64,000 nucleotides of DNA, taken from assembly GCA_018829445.1 (NCBI GenBank), contig JAHJTV010000054.1:1-64000 (forward strand). Direction: 5' to 3'. How positions within the stretch are numbered: position 1 is the first letter of the stretch; every line of letters starts with the position of its first letter. Below, in pieces: positions 44,899-54,596 of the stretch. This DNA is from a bacterium (GTDB lineage: Bacteria > SAR324 > XYD2-FULL-50-16). Both the position numbers and the translations under genes were made by a program. Under the pieces are notes generated by a model that was given only the letters and a program-made list of their open reading frames with translations, ran no database searches and had not been told where the DNA came from.

Positions 44899-45075
44899 GT
44901 TTTTTAGGCTAAAGATTTAACAAAATAGTGATGAGTTTACGGTTTCATTTCATGTCTTTATTGTAAAGCATAAATACAGATGAACGCTGCACCATGTTCT
45001 AATCTGGTCGCGATGCCTTGCAGGTTGAAAATGGTTTTTGTGGGGTGTTGGAGAAAAAGATTACCGGATAGGTGT

Positions 45076-45118
45076 TTCCCGGCTCAATGTGAAGGAGAGA
45101 AACACATTGAACCGGGAA
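45076..45118. terminator. Long hairpin after the Spy-like gene
   Basis: TTCCCGGCTCAATGTG (45076-45091) pairs with CACATTGAACCGGGAA (45103-45118) with a single mismatch. It lies 27 bp after the stop of the minus-strand gene and probably ends its transcript, although no T tract follows. Confidence 0.55.
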
Positions 45119-45144
45119 GGGGGAGGGATAGATCAAGTATTGGG

Positions 45145-45960
45145 TTAATCGAGGCAGGAGTCGGTTCTGTCCCGGATTTCTTCTAGCACCAGGGCTTGTT
45201 GTTCTTTGTTTAGCATATCCCACATCTCATCTGCATAATCCAGGTAAACCACCATTTCTTCAGGCATTTCATTGAGTTTGTATCTCAATTCGGAAGTGAT
45301 CTCTTTTGCACCCGTGTTTTCATTTGCTATCAGCTGCTTCATTTTTAATCTAAAACTTTCGTGATCTGCCTTTTTATCCAGAAGTTCTTTCTCCAGCCTT
45401 GTTCTCAAGTCGCTGTATTTTACTTTTTGATTTTCATCCAGATTTAAATCATCCACATGATTGTCAATGCGTTCTAATATTCTACCATGCCGTTTATCGC
45501 TGTTTCGATGGTGATGATACCATCTTTTATCATCCGTTCTTTCACGGATTTCAATCATCACTTTTTCCCGTTGCTGTTCATCCAGGATATCCCACATTTC
45601 ATCAACATAATCCAAATAAACCACAAGTTTATCAGGCATTTCATTCAGTTTGAAACGTATCTCAGAGTTTATCTGTTTTACATCGGCGTTTTCCTGATCA
45701 ATCATCCCCTTCAATTTGAGTTTGAAGGCTTGATGTTCAGCCTGGGTTTTATTCAAATCAGTTTCCATTCGCTTTCTTAGATCCTGATACTTTGTATCCT
45801 GTGATTCGTTGAGACTCAGATCTTTAACATGGTCATCCAGATGGTCCAACACCATTTCCGAAAGCCTGTCGTCGGCCCACGGTCGCCGATGACATCCGCT
45901 GACAAAAGCGATGAGAAGAGTCACAATTGCTGTTAAATAAATGATTTTTTGCACTCTCAT
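45145..45960 (-). CDS. CpxP/Spy-like lipoprotein with internal duplication
   Basis: A 271-residue lipoprotein. A hydrophobic N-terminus ends in the lipobox FVSGC. The rest is two copies of a roughly 110-residue helical unit, each with a D-L-x-L-x-x-x-Q-x-x-K-Y-x-D-L-R motif (DLSLNESQDTKYQDLRKRME and DLNLDENQKVKYSDLRTRLE), then KLNEMPDKLVVYLDYVDEMW or a close copy and EIRERTD. The LTxxQ-like motif places it with the CpxP/Spy periplasmic stress chaperones. A CpxRA-like pair is encoded 4 kb away. Confidence 0.75.
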   Translation of the reverse strand: MRVQKIIYLTAIVTLLIAFVSGCHRRPWADDRLSEMVLDHLDDHVKDLSLNESQDTKYQDLRKRMETDLNKTQAEHQAFKLKLKGMIDQENADVKQINSEIRFKLNEMPDKLVVYLDYVDEMWDILDEQQREKVMIEIRERTDDKRWYHHHRNSDKRHGRILERIDNHVDDLNLDENQKVKYSDLRTRLEKELLDKKADHESFRLKMKQLIANENTGAKEITSELRYKLNEMPEEMVVYLDYADEMWDMLNKEQQALVLEEIRDRTDSCLD

Positions 45961-46222
45961 GGTTTTCTCCCTGAAAATGATTAGAATTACATCCTGCGTA
46001 TTTCAAAGCCAGGTTTGATTAATGACCTTTCGTGATTATAGAATAGAGAGAAAGTATTAAATTAGTATTTTTTAAATGTAAATAATGTGTAAACGTCGTC
46101 AAGGCTGGTTTTAAATGTTGAGGATGTGATTCTGAGTCAAAAAGGACTGCATGCGGTTGGTGGAGTTTTTGGAAAAAGAGGAAATGGATGGATGCAAAAA
46201 AGTATACGATTTATGATGCTGT

Positions 46223-47476
46223 TTAACTCATACTCTGTTTATACGGTAGAATGAAACTAAAGATAGCCCCGCCTTTCGGATTGTTCTCTGCCCAGATTTC
46301 TCCACCATGCGCTTTCACAATCTCTTTACAGATTGTCAATCCCAGTCCGGTTCCACCGGCACCAGTTTTGGTGCGACTGCTTTGGCTGAATTTTTCAAAA
46401 ACCGAGTTTAATTCGTTCTCAGGTATTCCAATCCCTTTGTCAAGGACTGAAATCTTAACTGCCGGTATTGGTTGACCATCTTTGTCCAGCGTGCTGTTTA
46501 CCATACTTATGCGAATTTTCTGATTTTCGGTACTAAATTTGATTGTATTGGAGAGTAAGTTCCGAACCACCTGCCCGATTTTATAATTATCACAGGAAAT
46601 TGGGTCTGCCGGCGTGTGGTTTTCAAATTCAACGGTTAGTTTTTTTTCCTCCAATGATGGCTTATATTCTGATATGGCTTCGGCAATTATTTCAGTTAGA
46701 TCATTTTCTTCTATTTCATAATCCATTCGGCCGGACTCAAGTTTTGTTAGATCCAAAAGGTTGTTTAACAGGATCATCAGCCGATCTGAGGATTTTCTTA
46801 TCTGCCTGAAATAATGCAGTCGTTTTTCATCTGAGATGTTGTAGTATTTTTCGACGCCGTATTTTGAATAGCTGATAATCTGATGCATGGGGTTGCGCAG
46901 TTCGTGCGATATATTGGCCAAAAACACTGTTTTAGCCAGGTTTGCCGATTCAGCTTCTTTCTTGGCAATTTGCAGGCTTTCTTCAATCTGGATTCTTTCA
47001 TCGATTTCGTGCTGCAGTTCTATTGTTCTCTCTCTGACTTTTTGCTCCAGCTCTTCATGTGCTTTTTTTAATGCTTCTTGAGCCTGATTGCGTTCCGCAT
47101 TCACTTCAGATGCGTATGCGGCCATTTCTATCGTAACCTTAAGATCCCTATCTTGAATGGGTTTCAGAAGATAACCAAAAGGGAGTGCCAGTTTAGCCCG
47201 TTCTGTTTTGTCTTCTTCTGCATATGCTGTCAGAAATATTATGGGAATCTCCCAGTCAGACCGAATCTGACTGGCTGCTTCAATACCATCTATTTTTCCT
47301 TTGAGCCGTATATCCATCAAAATAATATCGGGCTTTTCTTCTGTTGCGAGAGTAATTGCTTTTTCACCCGTATTTACGATGGCAATAACGGAGTATCCCA
47401 GTCTTTCCAGTGTGCTTTGAATCTCCATTCCTACAACAACTTCATCTTCAACAATTAATATGCGTTTATTTGTCAT
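46223..47476 (-). CDS. Receiver-histidine kinase hybrid
   Basis: A 417-residue cytoplasmic signalling protein. An N-terminal receiver domain (RILIVEDEVVVGMEIQSTLE; phosphoacceptor Asp in DIILMDIRLKGKIDG) leads through a coiled coil (EALKKAHEELEQKVRERTIE) to a histidine kinase: H-box FLANISHELRNPMHQIISYS, N-box VVRNLLSNTIKFS and G-box GTGLGLTICKEIV. It has no membrane segment. The ATG at 47476 was preferred to a TTG at 47509. It lies downstream of, and reads with, the larger kinase gene. Confidence 0.92.
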   Translation of the reverse strand: MTNKRILIVEDEVVVGMEIQSTLERLGYSVIAIVNTGEKAITLATEEKPDIILMDIRLKGKIDGIEAASQIRSDWEIPIIFLTAYAEEDKTERAKLALPFGYLLKPIQDRDLKVTIEMAAYASEVNAERNQAQEALKKAHEELEQKVRERTIELQHEIDERIQIEESLQIAKKEAESANLAKTVFLANISHELRNPMHQIISYSKYGVEKYYNISDEKRLHYFRQIRKSSDRLMILLNNLLDLTKLESGRMDYEIEENDLTEIIAEAISEYKPSLEEKKLTVEFENHTPADPISCDNYKIGQVVRNLLSNTIKFSTENQKIRISMVNSTLDKDGQPIPAVKISVLDKGIGIPENELNSVFEKFSQSSRTKTGAGGTGLGLTICKEIVKAHGGEIWAENNPKGGAIFSFILPYKQSMS

Positions 47477-47498
47477 AGCATTTTCCGAATTAGAAGTA

Positions 47499-49466
47499 TT
47501 AGATTCCAAATCTGATAATAAACCGGGTACCTTGGTCCGACTCCATATTTAAAGATCCGTCCAATTGATTTTCCACCAAATTTTTAACCAGTTGGAGACC
47601 AAGGCCTTTTGGTTTTGTCCAGTCCATATCCATGGGCATTCCAATTCCATTGTCCGATATGATTACTCCAACATCCTCACTGATCAGTTTTTTAATACTC
47701 AGGACAATTTCACCGTCCCTGCCATTTTCAAAAGCATACTTCAGTGCATTTGACACCAATTCATTAATGACCAGACCCAGGGGAGATGCCTTTTCTATGG
47801 TGAGTTTAATGGGATCAAACTCGGTTTTCAAGCGAATCTGGTTTTGATTAATTTGAAACGATTGAAAAACATATTCAACAATTTTTCCAATAAATGGTTC
47901 AACAAGGATTTCAGATAAATTGTTGGAGCTGAACAATGTTTCATGAACAGTTGACATTGAATAGACCCTGTTTTGACTTTCCTTTAAAGCCTCCTTCACC
48001 CGTTCGTCATCGTTTCTGTGCATTTGAAGCTTCAGCAAACTTACAATGACAGCCATATTATTTTTGACTCGGTGATGGATCTCCTGGAGCAGGGTTTCCT
48101 TTTCCTTAAGGGAAGCTCTGATCTGCTCCTCAGCTCGTTTTCGTTCAATAATGTTAACGACAACGATTCTGTATCCGGTAACAATCTCATCTTTTAGAAT
48201 AGCACTTGTTCGGAATAGAATGGGAAAAGTGGAACCGTCTTTTCTCATCGCATTAAATTCCATTGCTATGGAAATACGATTTTTCAACAGATCTTTTATG
48301 TTTTCACCCATTTTTTTTTGTTCTTCAGGAGCCAGCAGATCAGCTCCATTCAACCCTTGATTGAAATCCTCTTCTGAAATCCCGAATAATTCAAACGCCT
48401 TTTGATTGGCATATGTAAGGTTCAAGTAAGAGTCGGATTCAAAAACAGCCTCTGGCAACATTTCTGCAAGCTCTCTGAATCGCTCCTCACTCACTCTTAA
48501 ATCTTCAGTGGCACGGACAGCCCTTATCGCCTCACAACTATAAGATGCCAGAATGGAGCCGATTTCCTTGTCCTGCTCCACAAATGGAGGACGTCTCTTG
48601 CTGTGCAGAGACAGAATCCCGATGATGTCTCCCGACAGGTCAGATAGAGGAAATACCAGGGTTGATCCATCTTTATAGCCCTTCCAACCACTGCAGGACA
48701 AGTTAGAGCAGTTGGCGATGTCATTGATCAGTATCGGTTGCCTTTCAATGAACGACCGATTAAAAATAGAGTATTTTTGAAGAGGAAAAGGGATGAAGCT
48801 CTGAGCATGTCCAGGGTCCAGGGTATTGACCAGGCGCAATCCATCTTTTTCTTTCATATACATGCTACCTCCGGTAGCTTGCATATGGAGCCCGAACTCT
48901 TTCAACAGCTGAGTTCCGAACTGTTTAACTTCAGTACAATAAGAAAGTGAGCGTGTACTCTCTACAATACGTTTCAGACGCCTATTGATGTCATCCAGAT
49001 GAGTATTGGCAAGCTCTAACTCCAAAGTTCGCGTTGAAACCATTTTTTCAAGGCTTTGCTGGTATTGGAGATTTTCCTGCTTTAATCTCGATTTTTCCAG
49101 GGCGTTGTCCACCGCATGGCTAAGAATTTCAAGACTCTCAATCGGTTTAATCAGATAGTCCCATGCGCCTCGACGCAATGCTTCTGCGGCCTCGCGAATC
49201 TCGCCAGTGCCAGATATTACTATCATAGGTGTGTCAGCGGAAGAAGCTTTTATATGGGACAATACCTCCAAACCATCTACCTCAGGCATGCGCAAGTCAA
49301 CCAGCACCAAGTCGGGTTGTTCTCGTTGGAAGGTTTCAATACCAATGCGACCGTTTTCAGCTGTCAGAGTTTTATAATCCCTGTCTTCCAGATAGTCGGC
49401 AAAACTATTTCGTATAATTGCCTCGTCATCTATGATGAGGATTGTTGATTGATGGTTCTTATTCAT
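47499..49466 (-). CDS. Receiver-GAF-PAS-histidine kinase (HisKA_2 type)
   Basis: A 655-residue cytoplasmic sensor. Domain order: receiver (ILIIDDEAIIRNSFADYLED; Asp in DLVLVDLRMPEVDG), coiled coil, GAF-like (about 185-330, FGTQLLKEFGLHMQATGG), PAS (about 340-460, ELAEMLPEAVFESDSYLNLT), then HisKA_2/HATPase with LLQEIHHRVKNNMAVIVSLL as the phosphoacceptor His box and LVINELVSNALKYAF as N-box. The start is ATG 49466 rather than TTG 49490. A phosphorelay with the following hybrid kinase is likely. Confidence 0.92.
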   Translation of the reverse strand: MNKNHQSTILIIDDEAIIRNSFADYLEDRDYKTLTAENGRIGIETFQREQPDLVLVDLRMPEVDGLEVLSHIKASSADTPMIVISGTGEIREAAEALRRGAWDYLIKPIESLEILSHAVDNALEKSRLKQENLQYQQSLEKMVSTRTLELELANTHLDDINRRLKRIVESTRSLSYCTEVKQFGTQLLKEFGLHMQATGGSMYMKEKDGLRLVNTLDPGHAQSFIPFPLQKYSIFNRSFIERQPILINDIANCSNLSCSGWKGYKDGSTLVFPLSDLSGDIIGILSLHSKRRPPFVEQDKEIGSILASYSCEAIRAVRATEDLRVSEERFRELAEMLPEAVFESDSYLNLTYANQKAFELFGISEEDFNQGLNGADLLAPEEQKKMGENIKDLLKNRISIAMEFNAMRKDGSTFPILFRTSAILKDEIVTGYRIVVVNIIERKRAEEQIRASLKEKETLLQEIHHRVKNNMAVIVSLLKLQMHRNDDERVKEALKESQNRVYSMSTVHETLFSSNNLSEILVEPFIGKIVEYVFQSFQINQNQIRLKTEFDPIKLTIEKASPLGLVINELVSNALKYAFENGRDGEIVLSIKKLISEDVGVIISDNGIGMPMDMDWTKPKGLGLQLVKNLVENQLDGSLNMESDQGTRFIIRFGI

Positions 49467-50069
49467 CCTGAGTACTTGATTACGTGTCAAATAAAATATG
49501 ATTGCGAGTTCTGATCTGTTATTGTCTGATTTATCGTATAATGTCGATTATTAACTGATGCCTGGACAATTTTTTGCCCAGGAGCAGATATATTCCAGAA
49601 ACAGGAGTATCCAAATAAGAACATTATAGCTGTCAAGAGGACAAATTTTACTTTATCTATAGCCTGTATCATTTATTAATAAAACAACACAACCATTTTA
49701 TCCAATTCGAAACGTGAGGGAGTGGAATCTGCAATTCCTTCCAATAGAGATAAAATGACAAAAAATAGGTGATATCAGGGGGGATTGGCGATAATGGAAT
49801 TGACAATGTAAATCAACCACTGAAAGCTGGGCTTATCCACAAATCTGTGATTGATTCGGCACCAAAAGTAATATCAGGTCATTGGGATAGTCTTGTCAAA
49901 ACAGACGGATTTATCAAACTTGACACAGGATATTTGTTATTACTGAATCCAAGCGTTGATTATTCCACTAAAAGTGTTAAGAAAATGTAATTTAGGTTGA
50001 ATCAAATCTGAGTTTTTATACAATAAATTTAGATAAAAGTAATAACTTCAAATTCTACGTTCTCATATT
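49467..50069. other. 603-bp divergent intergenic region
   Basis: It separates the two-kinase operon from the CpxRA-like pair and should hold both promoters. A GTG-started frame at 49769-49990 has no recognisable homology and no ribosome site. A small inverted repeat (CCTGG/CCAGG near 49562-49582) is the only structure seen. Confidence 0.5.
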
Positions 50070-50777
50070 ATGGATAAAAAAGTATTGATTGTTGATGATG
50101 ACAGGAAGCTTCAACTGTTGTTGGTTAAATATTTGGAAAGTTATGGCTTTGAGACTTTGTCATCGGCTAATTCGGACTCAGTTATGAGAAGTTTGCGCGT
50201 CGACTCTCCGGATATTATTATCCTGGATATCATGCTGGGTCGGGAAAATGGATTGGATATTTTGAAGCAGATCAGAAAACAATCCTCTATTCCGGTCATC
50301 ATGCTGACAGCGAAGGGAGAGGATACGGATCGAATTGTCGGGCTCGAACTCGGAGCTGATGATTATCTGGCTAAACCTTTTAATCCAAGAGAGTTACTGG
50401 CAAGGATCAATTCCGTTTTGAGGCGAAGTTTATCAACGAGTAATCCGGGAGAAACAGTAGAAAACCAGAGTAGCATATCATGTGGACCATTTCGACTAAA
50501 CGTGGATAAACGTTCTTTAATTATTCAAGATCATGATATCACCCTTTCATCGACTGAATACCAAATTATTAAGGCGTTAATTGAATGCCCAGACCGGGTT
50601 TTCAGCAGGGATGAACTAATGAATATCGCCAGGGGAAAAGATTTCATGGCGTTTGATCGCAGTATTGATGTTCACATAAGCAATTTAAGAACTAAAATCG
50701 GTAAAATCTCGAATGAACTGAAAAAAAAGATCAAGACCGTCTGGGGGATCGGTTATATGCTTGAGGAGGAAAATTGA
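50070..50777 (+). CDS. OmpR-family response regulator, CpxR-like
   Basis: A 235-residue regulator: receiver domain (KVLIVDDDRKLQLLLVKYLE; phosphoacceptor Asp in DIIILDIMLGRENG; Lys in DYLAKPFNPRELLA) and a winged-helix DNA-binding domain (CPDRVFSRDELMNIARGKDF, then DRSIDVHISNLRTKIG). It overlaps the sensor gene by 4 bp. The closest well-known pair is CpxRA of envelope stress, by architecture only. Confidence 0.93.
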   Translation: MDKKVLIVDDDRKLQLLLVKYLESYGFETLSSANSDSVMRSLRVDSPDIIILDIMLGRENGLDILKQIRKQSSIPVIMLTAKGEDTDRIVGLELGADDYLAKPFNPRELLARINSVLRRSLSTSNPGETVENQSSISCGPFRLNVDKRSLIIQDHDITLSSTEYQIIKALIECPDRVFSRDELMNIARGKDFMAFDRSIDVHISNLRTKIGKISNELKKKIKTVWGIGYMLEEEN

Positions 50778-52171
50778 AGCTAAGCAAGGTATACATAAAG
50801 ATTTTTATCTCTTTTGTCATCGTACTAATCATAACGGAAATAGTCATATTCGGCTTTTTCGTATTGTTTGCCGGTCGCCAATATAGAGATTACTATGAGA
50901 AGTACAATGAAACTCGATTCATAATGGCAAAAGAGATGATCGAATTTCATGTCAAAAAAACACCCCTAACGAATACTCAGGCGATCAATTTATTCGAAGA
51001 TTATGTCCGTCACTTGGGGCATGCCTTTAAAACCAGGATTTGGATCACGGTGGAAGATAACCGGATTTTAACCAAATCTTTTGATGATGAGGTTTCTCAA
51101 AAAATTACTCGCTACCACCTGGAAAAGTCTGAACAAAAAAAAGACTCTTATGATTTTTTGCGCCACAGAGAACACTCTACTTTATACAGGCGTTCGTCGA
51201 TCGATCTTGGCAATAATACAAAGGGTACATTTCATATGTTGTTCGGGGATAGACCCATATTTCGTCATAAAGAGGGTTTTGCCATCGGATTGTTTGGCAT
51301 CGGTGTTATCGTTGCCTTGCTGACGTTTCCGATTTCCCGGCTGATCTCCAAACCAATAAAATCATTAATAGAATCAACGAAAAAGCTGGAACAGGGCGAC
51401 CTATCCCATCGCACTTCAGTGAAAAGCAGGGATGAGATAGGTGAGTTGGCATCTGCTTTCAATGTGATGGCAGAAAAACTTGAAAAAATGGTTAAGGGAG
51501 GAAAAGAGCTGACTGCCCAGGTGTCCCATGAGTTAAGAAGCCCATTGGCAAGAATCCAGATTGCCGTGGAAATCCTGAAGGATCATATTAAGGAAGAGGG
51601 TAACAAAGATCTGTCAGATTATCTAAAAGAGATTCAGGTTGATGTGGATGAACTGGACAAGTTGATCGGTAGGATCCTGGAATTGTCCAAACTCGATCTG
51701 CAGCAAGAGGTCCCGTATAGTGAGGTTTTTTCTCCTGTTCGTCAGTTGGAGGATGTTGTGAGCAGATTTGAATCCACCTTGAAGAGTAAAAAAATTGAAT
51801 GTCACCGGGATTTTTCAAGTAAGGCAAAGATAATCGGAAATCGAGAAACTTTTAATACGGTACTCAATAATCTTGTTGATAATTCTGTCAAGTATACCCC
51901 GGTAAACGGGAAAATCAGTCTAAAATCCAAAGAAAGAGATAACCGTCTGTTACTTTACCTGGATAACAGTTGTCTGCATGTTTCGGAGATGGAGTTGTCA
52001 AAAATCTTTGAGCCGTTTTACCGTGTTGATCCAATCAGCGACAATGGTGGGGGGCTGGGGTTGGCAATTGCCAAAAAGATAATAGAAAAGCACCGGGGAA
52101 CAATCAGGGCATCTAATTCTGAAGCGGGTATAGAATTCGTGGTAGATTTGCCGATTGTAAATCTGGATTAA
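50774..52171 (+). CDS. Membrane sensor histidine kinase, CpxA-like
   Basis: A 465-residue kinase. Two membrane helices (about 9-30 and 168-190) enclose a periplasmic sensor domain. HAMP (SKPIKSLIESTKKLEQGDLS), H-box (TAQVSHELRSPLARIQIAVE), N-box (NTVLNNLVDNSVKYTPVNGK) and G-box (GGGLGLAIAKKII) follow. The start is TTG at 50774 overlapping the regulator stop, with GAGGAGG in front. Partner of the CpxR-like regulator; probably senses envelope stress. Confidence 0.93.
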   Translation: MKLSKVYIKIFISFVIVLIITEIVIFGFFVLFAGRQYRDYYEKYNETRFIMAKEMIEFHVKKTPLTNTQAINLFEDYVRHLGHAFKTRIWITVEDNRILTKSFDDEVSQKITRYHLEKSEQKKDSYDFLRHREHSTLYRRSSIDLGNNTKGTFHMLFGDRPIFRHKEGFAIGLFGIGVIVALLTFPISRLISKPIKSLIESTKKLEQGDLSHRTSVKSRDEIGELASAFNVMAEKLEKMVKGGKELTAQVSHELRSPLARIQIAVEILKDHIKEEGNKDLSDYLKEIQVDVDELDKLIGRILELSKLDLQQEVPYSEVFSPVRQLEDVVSRFESTLKSKKIECHRDFSSKAKIIGNRETFNTVLNNLVDNSVKYTPVNGKISLKSKERDNRLLLYLDNSCLHVSEMELSKIFEPFYRVDPISDNGGGLGLAIAKKIIEKHRGTIRASNSEAGIEFVVDLPIVNLD

Positions 52172-52178
52172 CGGGGTT

Positions 52179-52203
52179 AGCGGGCTTTGTCCGAAAACCC
52201 GCT
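52179..52203. terminator. Terminator between convergent genes
   Basis: AGCGGG (52179-52184) pairs with CCCGCT (52198-52203). It lies in the 39-bp space between the sensor kinase gene and dapA, which converge. Confidence 0.55.
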
Positions 52204-52210
52204 TGAAAGA

Positions 52211-53131
52211 CTAGACAATTACTGATTCGATTGCGGTTTTTTCGATAATGTTCAGTTCTTCCAGGGTTTCTTTTAATCGATTACGATGAGTTTCCGAGGA
52301 TAGGGGACACATCGGCAGCCTGTATTGTTCCAGACACAGACCAGCCATCGCCATTGCTGCTTTGATTGGAATCGGGTTGGTTTCCAGGAATAGTGCTTTA
52401 AATAGAATACTCAACTCGTATTCCAATTTTCTGGCGTAATCGAAATCGGATTTTAATGCAGCTTCAACCATCATTACCATTTTATCCGGAACCAGATTGG
52501 AAGCGACCGAAATAACACCGTCACCACCGGCCTGGATAAGATCAATCGCCATATTGTCATCACCTGACAACACGTTAAAATCATCGCTAGTGTTTGCAAT
52601 GACATCTTTCATTTGCCTCAGATCTCCTGAAGCTTCTTTAACACCACTGATATTAGGACAGGTCTGACACAAACGAATCAAGGTTTCTGTTTCAAGATTG
52701 ACACCCGTTCTGCTTTTAATGTTATAGATAATACAGGGAATTTTAACCGAGTTGGCTATGGCTTTGAAATGTAGATATAATCCTTCCTGAGTTGGTTTGT
52801 TGTAATAAGGGTTCACCACCATTACCGCATCGGCTCCCACTTTTTCTGCGTGTTGACTTAAACGGATCGCCTCTGCTGTTGAATTGCTTCCGGTTCCAGC
52901 AATTACTGGAATTTGACCTTTTACCAAATCAATGGTCAACTCAATGACATAATCATGCTCTGCATGTGAAAGGGTTGGGCTTTCACCTGTTGTTCCACAG
53001 GGCACGATTCCGGCGACACCGTTTTTTAACTGATTATCAACCAATGAAGCATAGGTAATTGCATCAAATGCGCCGTTTGCGTCGAAAGGGGTGATCATTG
53101 CTGTGAAAACGCCTCTTAATGGAAAGGTCAT
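52211..53131 (-). CDS. dapA: 4-hydroxy-tetrahydrodipicolinate synthase
   Basis: Condenses pyruvate with aspartate semialdehyde, the first committed step toward diaminopimelate and lysine. The 306-residue protein has VPCGTTGESPTLSHAEH, NPYYNKPTQEGLYLHF with the catalytic Tyr, YNIKSRTGVNL, and GVKEASGDLRQM with the Schiff-base Lys, then GDDNMAIDLIQAGGDGVISV. Length is slightly over the usual 292. It is divergent from an ACT-domain protein that could respond to an amino acid. Confidence 0.96.
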   Translation of the reverse strand: MTFPLRGVFTAMITPFDANGAFDAITYASLVDNQLKNGVAGIVPCGTTGESPTLSHAEHDYVIELTIDLVKGQIPVIAGTGSNSTAEAIRLSQHAEKVGADAVMVVNPYYNKPTQEGLYLHFKAIANSVKIPCIIYNIKSRTGVNLETETLIRLCQTCPNISGVKEASGDLRQMKDVIANTSDDFNVLSGDDNMAIDLIQAGGDGVISVASNLVPDKMVMMVEAALKSDFDYARKLEYELSILFKALFLETNPIPIKAAMAMAGLCLEQYRLPMCPLSSETHRNRLKETLEELNIIEKTAIESVIV

Positions 53132-53332
53132 AAAATCTCCTGGAAGTTTTTGTGTTTTTTAAAATGCATTAATTTGTTACGATGCAAACCTATCAAAATT
53201 AAAGTTTTAGAATCTCGCTCAATGCGGTTTTTTACTTTTCTTTCTAAAATTGGTTTGAATGGTACCATTAGGAACTTTTTGTTGTAATGATAACTAAATG
53301 TTACTATATTAACATAAAACCAAAAAATCAAC

Positions 53333-53986
53333 ATGTCTGTTAGCGAAATTGTAAAAAATATCATAAAAGAGCAACCCTATCTTTTAGATGCCATTAATCG
53401 CGGCATTATACATTTTGGAAACCTATCGGCCGAACTCCGTCCAAAAGTCGAATTGATCCTGGAGAAGAAAGTGACTGATTCTTCCATAATAATGGCTTTA
53501 AGGAGATATGCGGATGAAGTTCAGAGAAGATATGAGGATAGTGGAAAGCGGGGTATTAATTGTGAAATAACAATGAAAACAAATATTTGTGATTTCAATA
53601 TCGTTAAAACGCCAAAACTGCTTAAAGAGATCTCCTCTTTTTATACTCTGGTGGATTTGGACAGGGGGGATTTTTTAAATATTACCATCGGGAACCACGA
53701 AGTCAGCATTGTCATCAGTCAGAAGCACCATCAGGAGGTTGAGAAAAAACTACAACAGGAGTCGGTACTTGATCAACAAAACGATCTGGTTGTATTAACG
53801 ATTGTCTTTGAAGGAGACTTTTACAACACACCTGGAATTACCCACCAGGTACTGCAGGCATTAGCTTGGAAGAATATCAATATATTGGAAATAATCTCCA
53901 CAAATACCGAATTAACACTTGTGATAAATAGAGAGGATTCAATCAAGAGCTATGAAGTCTTGCATGAGCTGATTGATAAGTTTTAA
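53333..53986 (+). CDS. ACT-domain protein
   Basis: A 217-residue cytoplasmic protein. The N-terminal 75 residues are a helical domain (VSEIVKNIIKEQPYLLDAIN, ELRPKVELILEKKVTDSSII), like a small DNA- or protein-binding module. The C-terminal part contains one or two ACT-like folds; NTPGITHQVLQALAWKNINI is a classic ACT helix-strand, similar to aspartokinase ACT domains. Function unknown. It lies divergently from dapA, with 201 bp between the starts. Confidence 0.7.
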   Translation: MSVSEIVKNIIKEQPYLLDAINRGIIHFGNLSAELRPKVELILEKKVTDSSIIMALRRYADEVQRRYEDSGKRGINCEITMKTNICDFNIVKTPKLLKEISSFYTLVDLDRGDFLNITIGNHEVSIVISQKHHQEVEKKLQQESVLDQQNDLVVLTIVFEGDFYNTPGITHQVLQALAWKNINILEIISTNTELTLVINREDSIKSYEVLHELIDKF

Positions 53987-54007
53987 ATATATTCCACTGT
54001 TTAATGT

Positions 54008-54331
54008 CTACTCTTCTGGGGGTGTCTCTATCTGCTGTCTCATCCTCTCTCTGCATCCCATTCGTGCGTATCTTTCGATGACTTTTACCCTGTCGTCAGA
54101 TCTTTCCACTGCCGCAGTATCCAGAGGATAAAAGTCCTGACCTGTGGGGCCATTAACAAATACTCCCTCTGATCGAAAGACAACAATCGCTTTGCCACCT
54201 GTTTTGTCTGTACAGCGGTAGTGATAATGTCCTTTATTATCCCTATAAATTAATTGAATGGCGGATAAGTCGAATGCCAATACCGGGCAAAAAAAGACTA
54301 GAATGAGAATTATGGAGAAAAACCGTTTCAT
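54008..54331 (-). CDS. Small exported protein of unknown function
   Basis: A 107-residue protein with a signal peptide (MKRFFSIILILVFFCPVLAF). The mature part has two Cys (YRCTDKTGGK and ARMGCRERMRQ), which could form one disulfide, and no repeats. I do not recognise a family. The ATG at 54331 was chosen because the signal peptide begins there; the frame is open to 54418. It converges with the ACT-protein gene. Confidence 0.65.
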   Translation of the reverse strand: MKRFFSIILILVFFCPVLAFDLSAIQLIYRDNKGHYHYRCTDKTGGKAIVVFRSEGVFVNGPTGQDFYPLDTAAVERSDDRVKVIERYARMGCRERMRQQIETPPEE

Positions 54332-54596
54332 AGTGTTCAATATTTTGAAGTGATTAATAAAAACAATTTTATACGCAAAATAGTTCGATCTATATTTCCC
54401 ATGAAATAAGTGTACCAAGTTGGATGAAATATTAAAGCTCTGACAGCGGTTTTTATATAAGTGGAGCCAGGCCGGTCATCTCTCAATACTGGAATTAATT
54501 CTTGACACCAATGGCTGATAGGTTTCAACGTAATAGTTTGATTTATCGTATCAGCGATTACTGAAAAAATTTGTTAACAGCTTAGAATTAAAAGCC

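Noticed and set aside
49769..49990. 73-residue ORF with GTG start between the kinase operons
   Set aside because: No ribosome site at the GTG, no homology that I recognise, and it lies in a promoter-like region.
53128..53364. 78-residue minus-strand ORF upstream of dapA
   Set aside because: It overlaps the start of the ACT-protein gene and the dapA promoter region; composition is that of AT-rich non-coding DNA.
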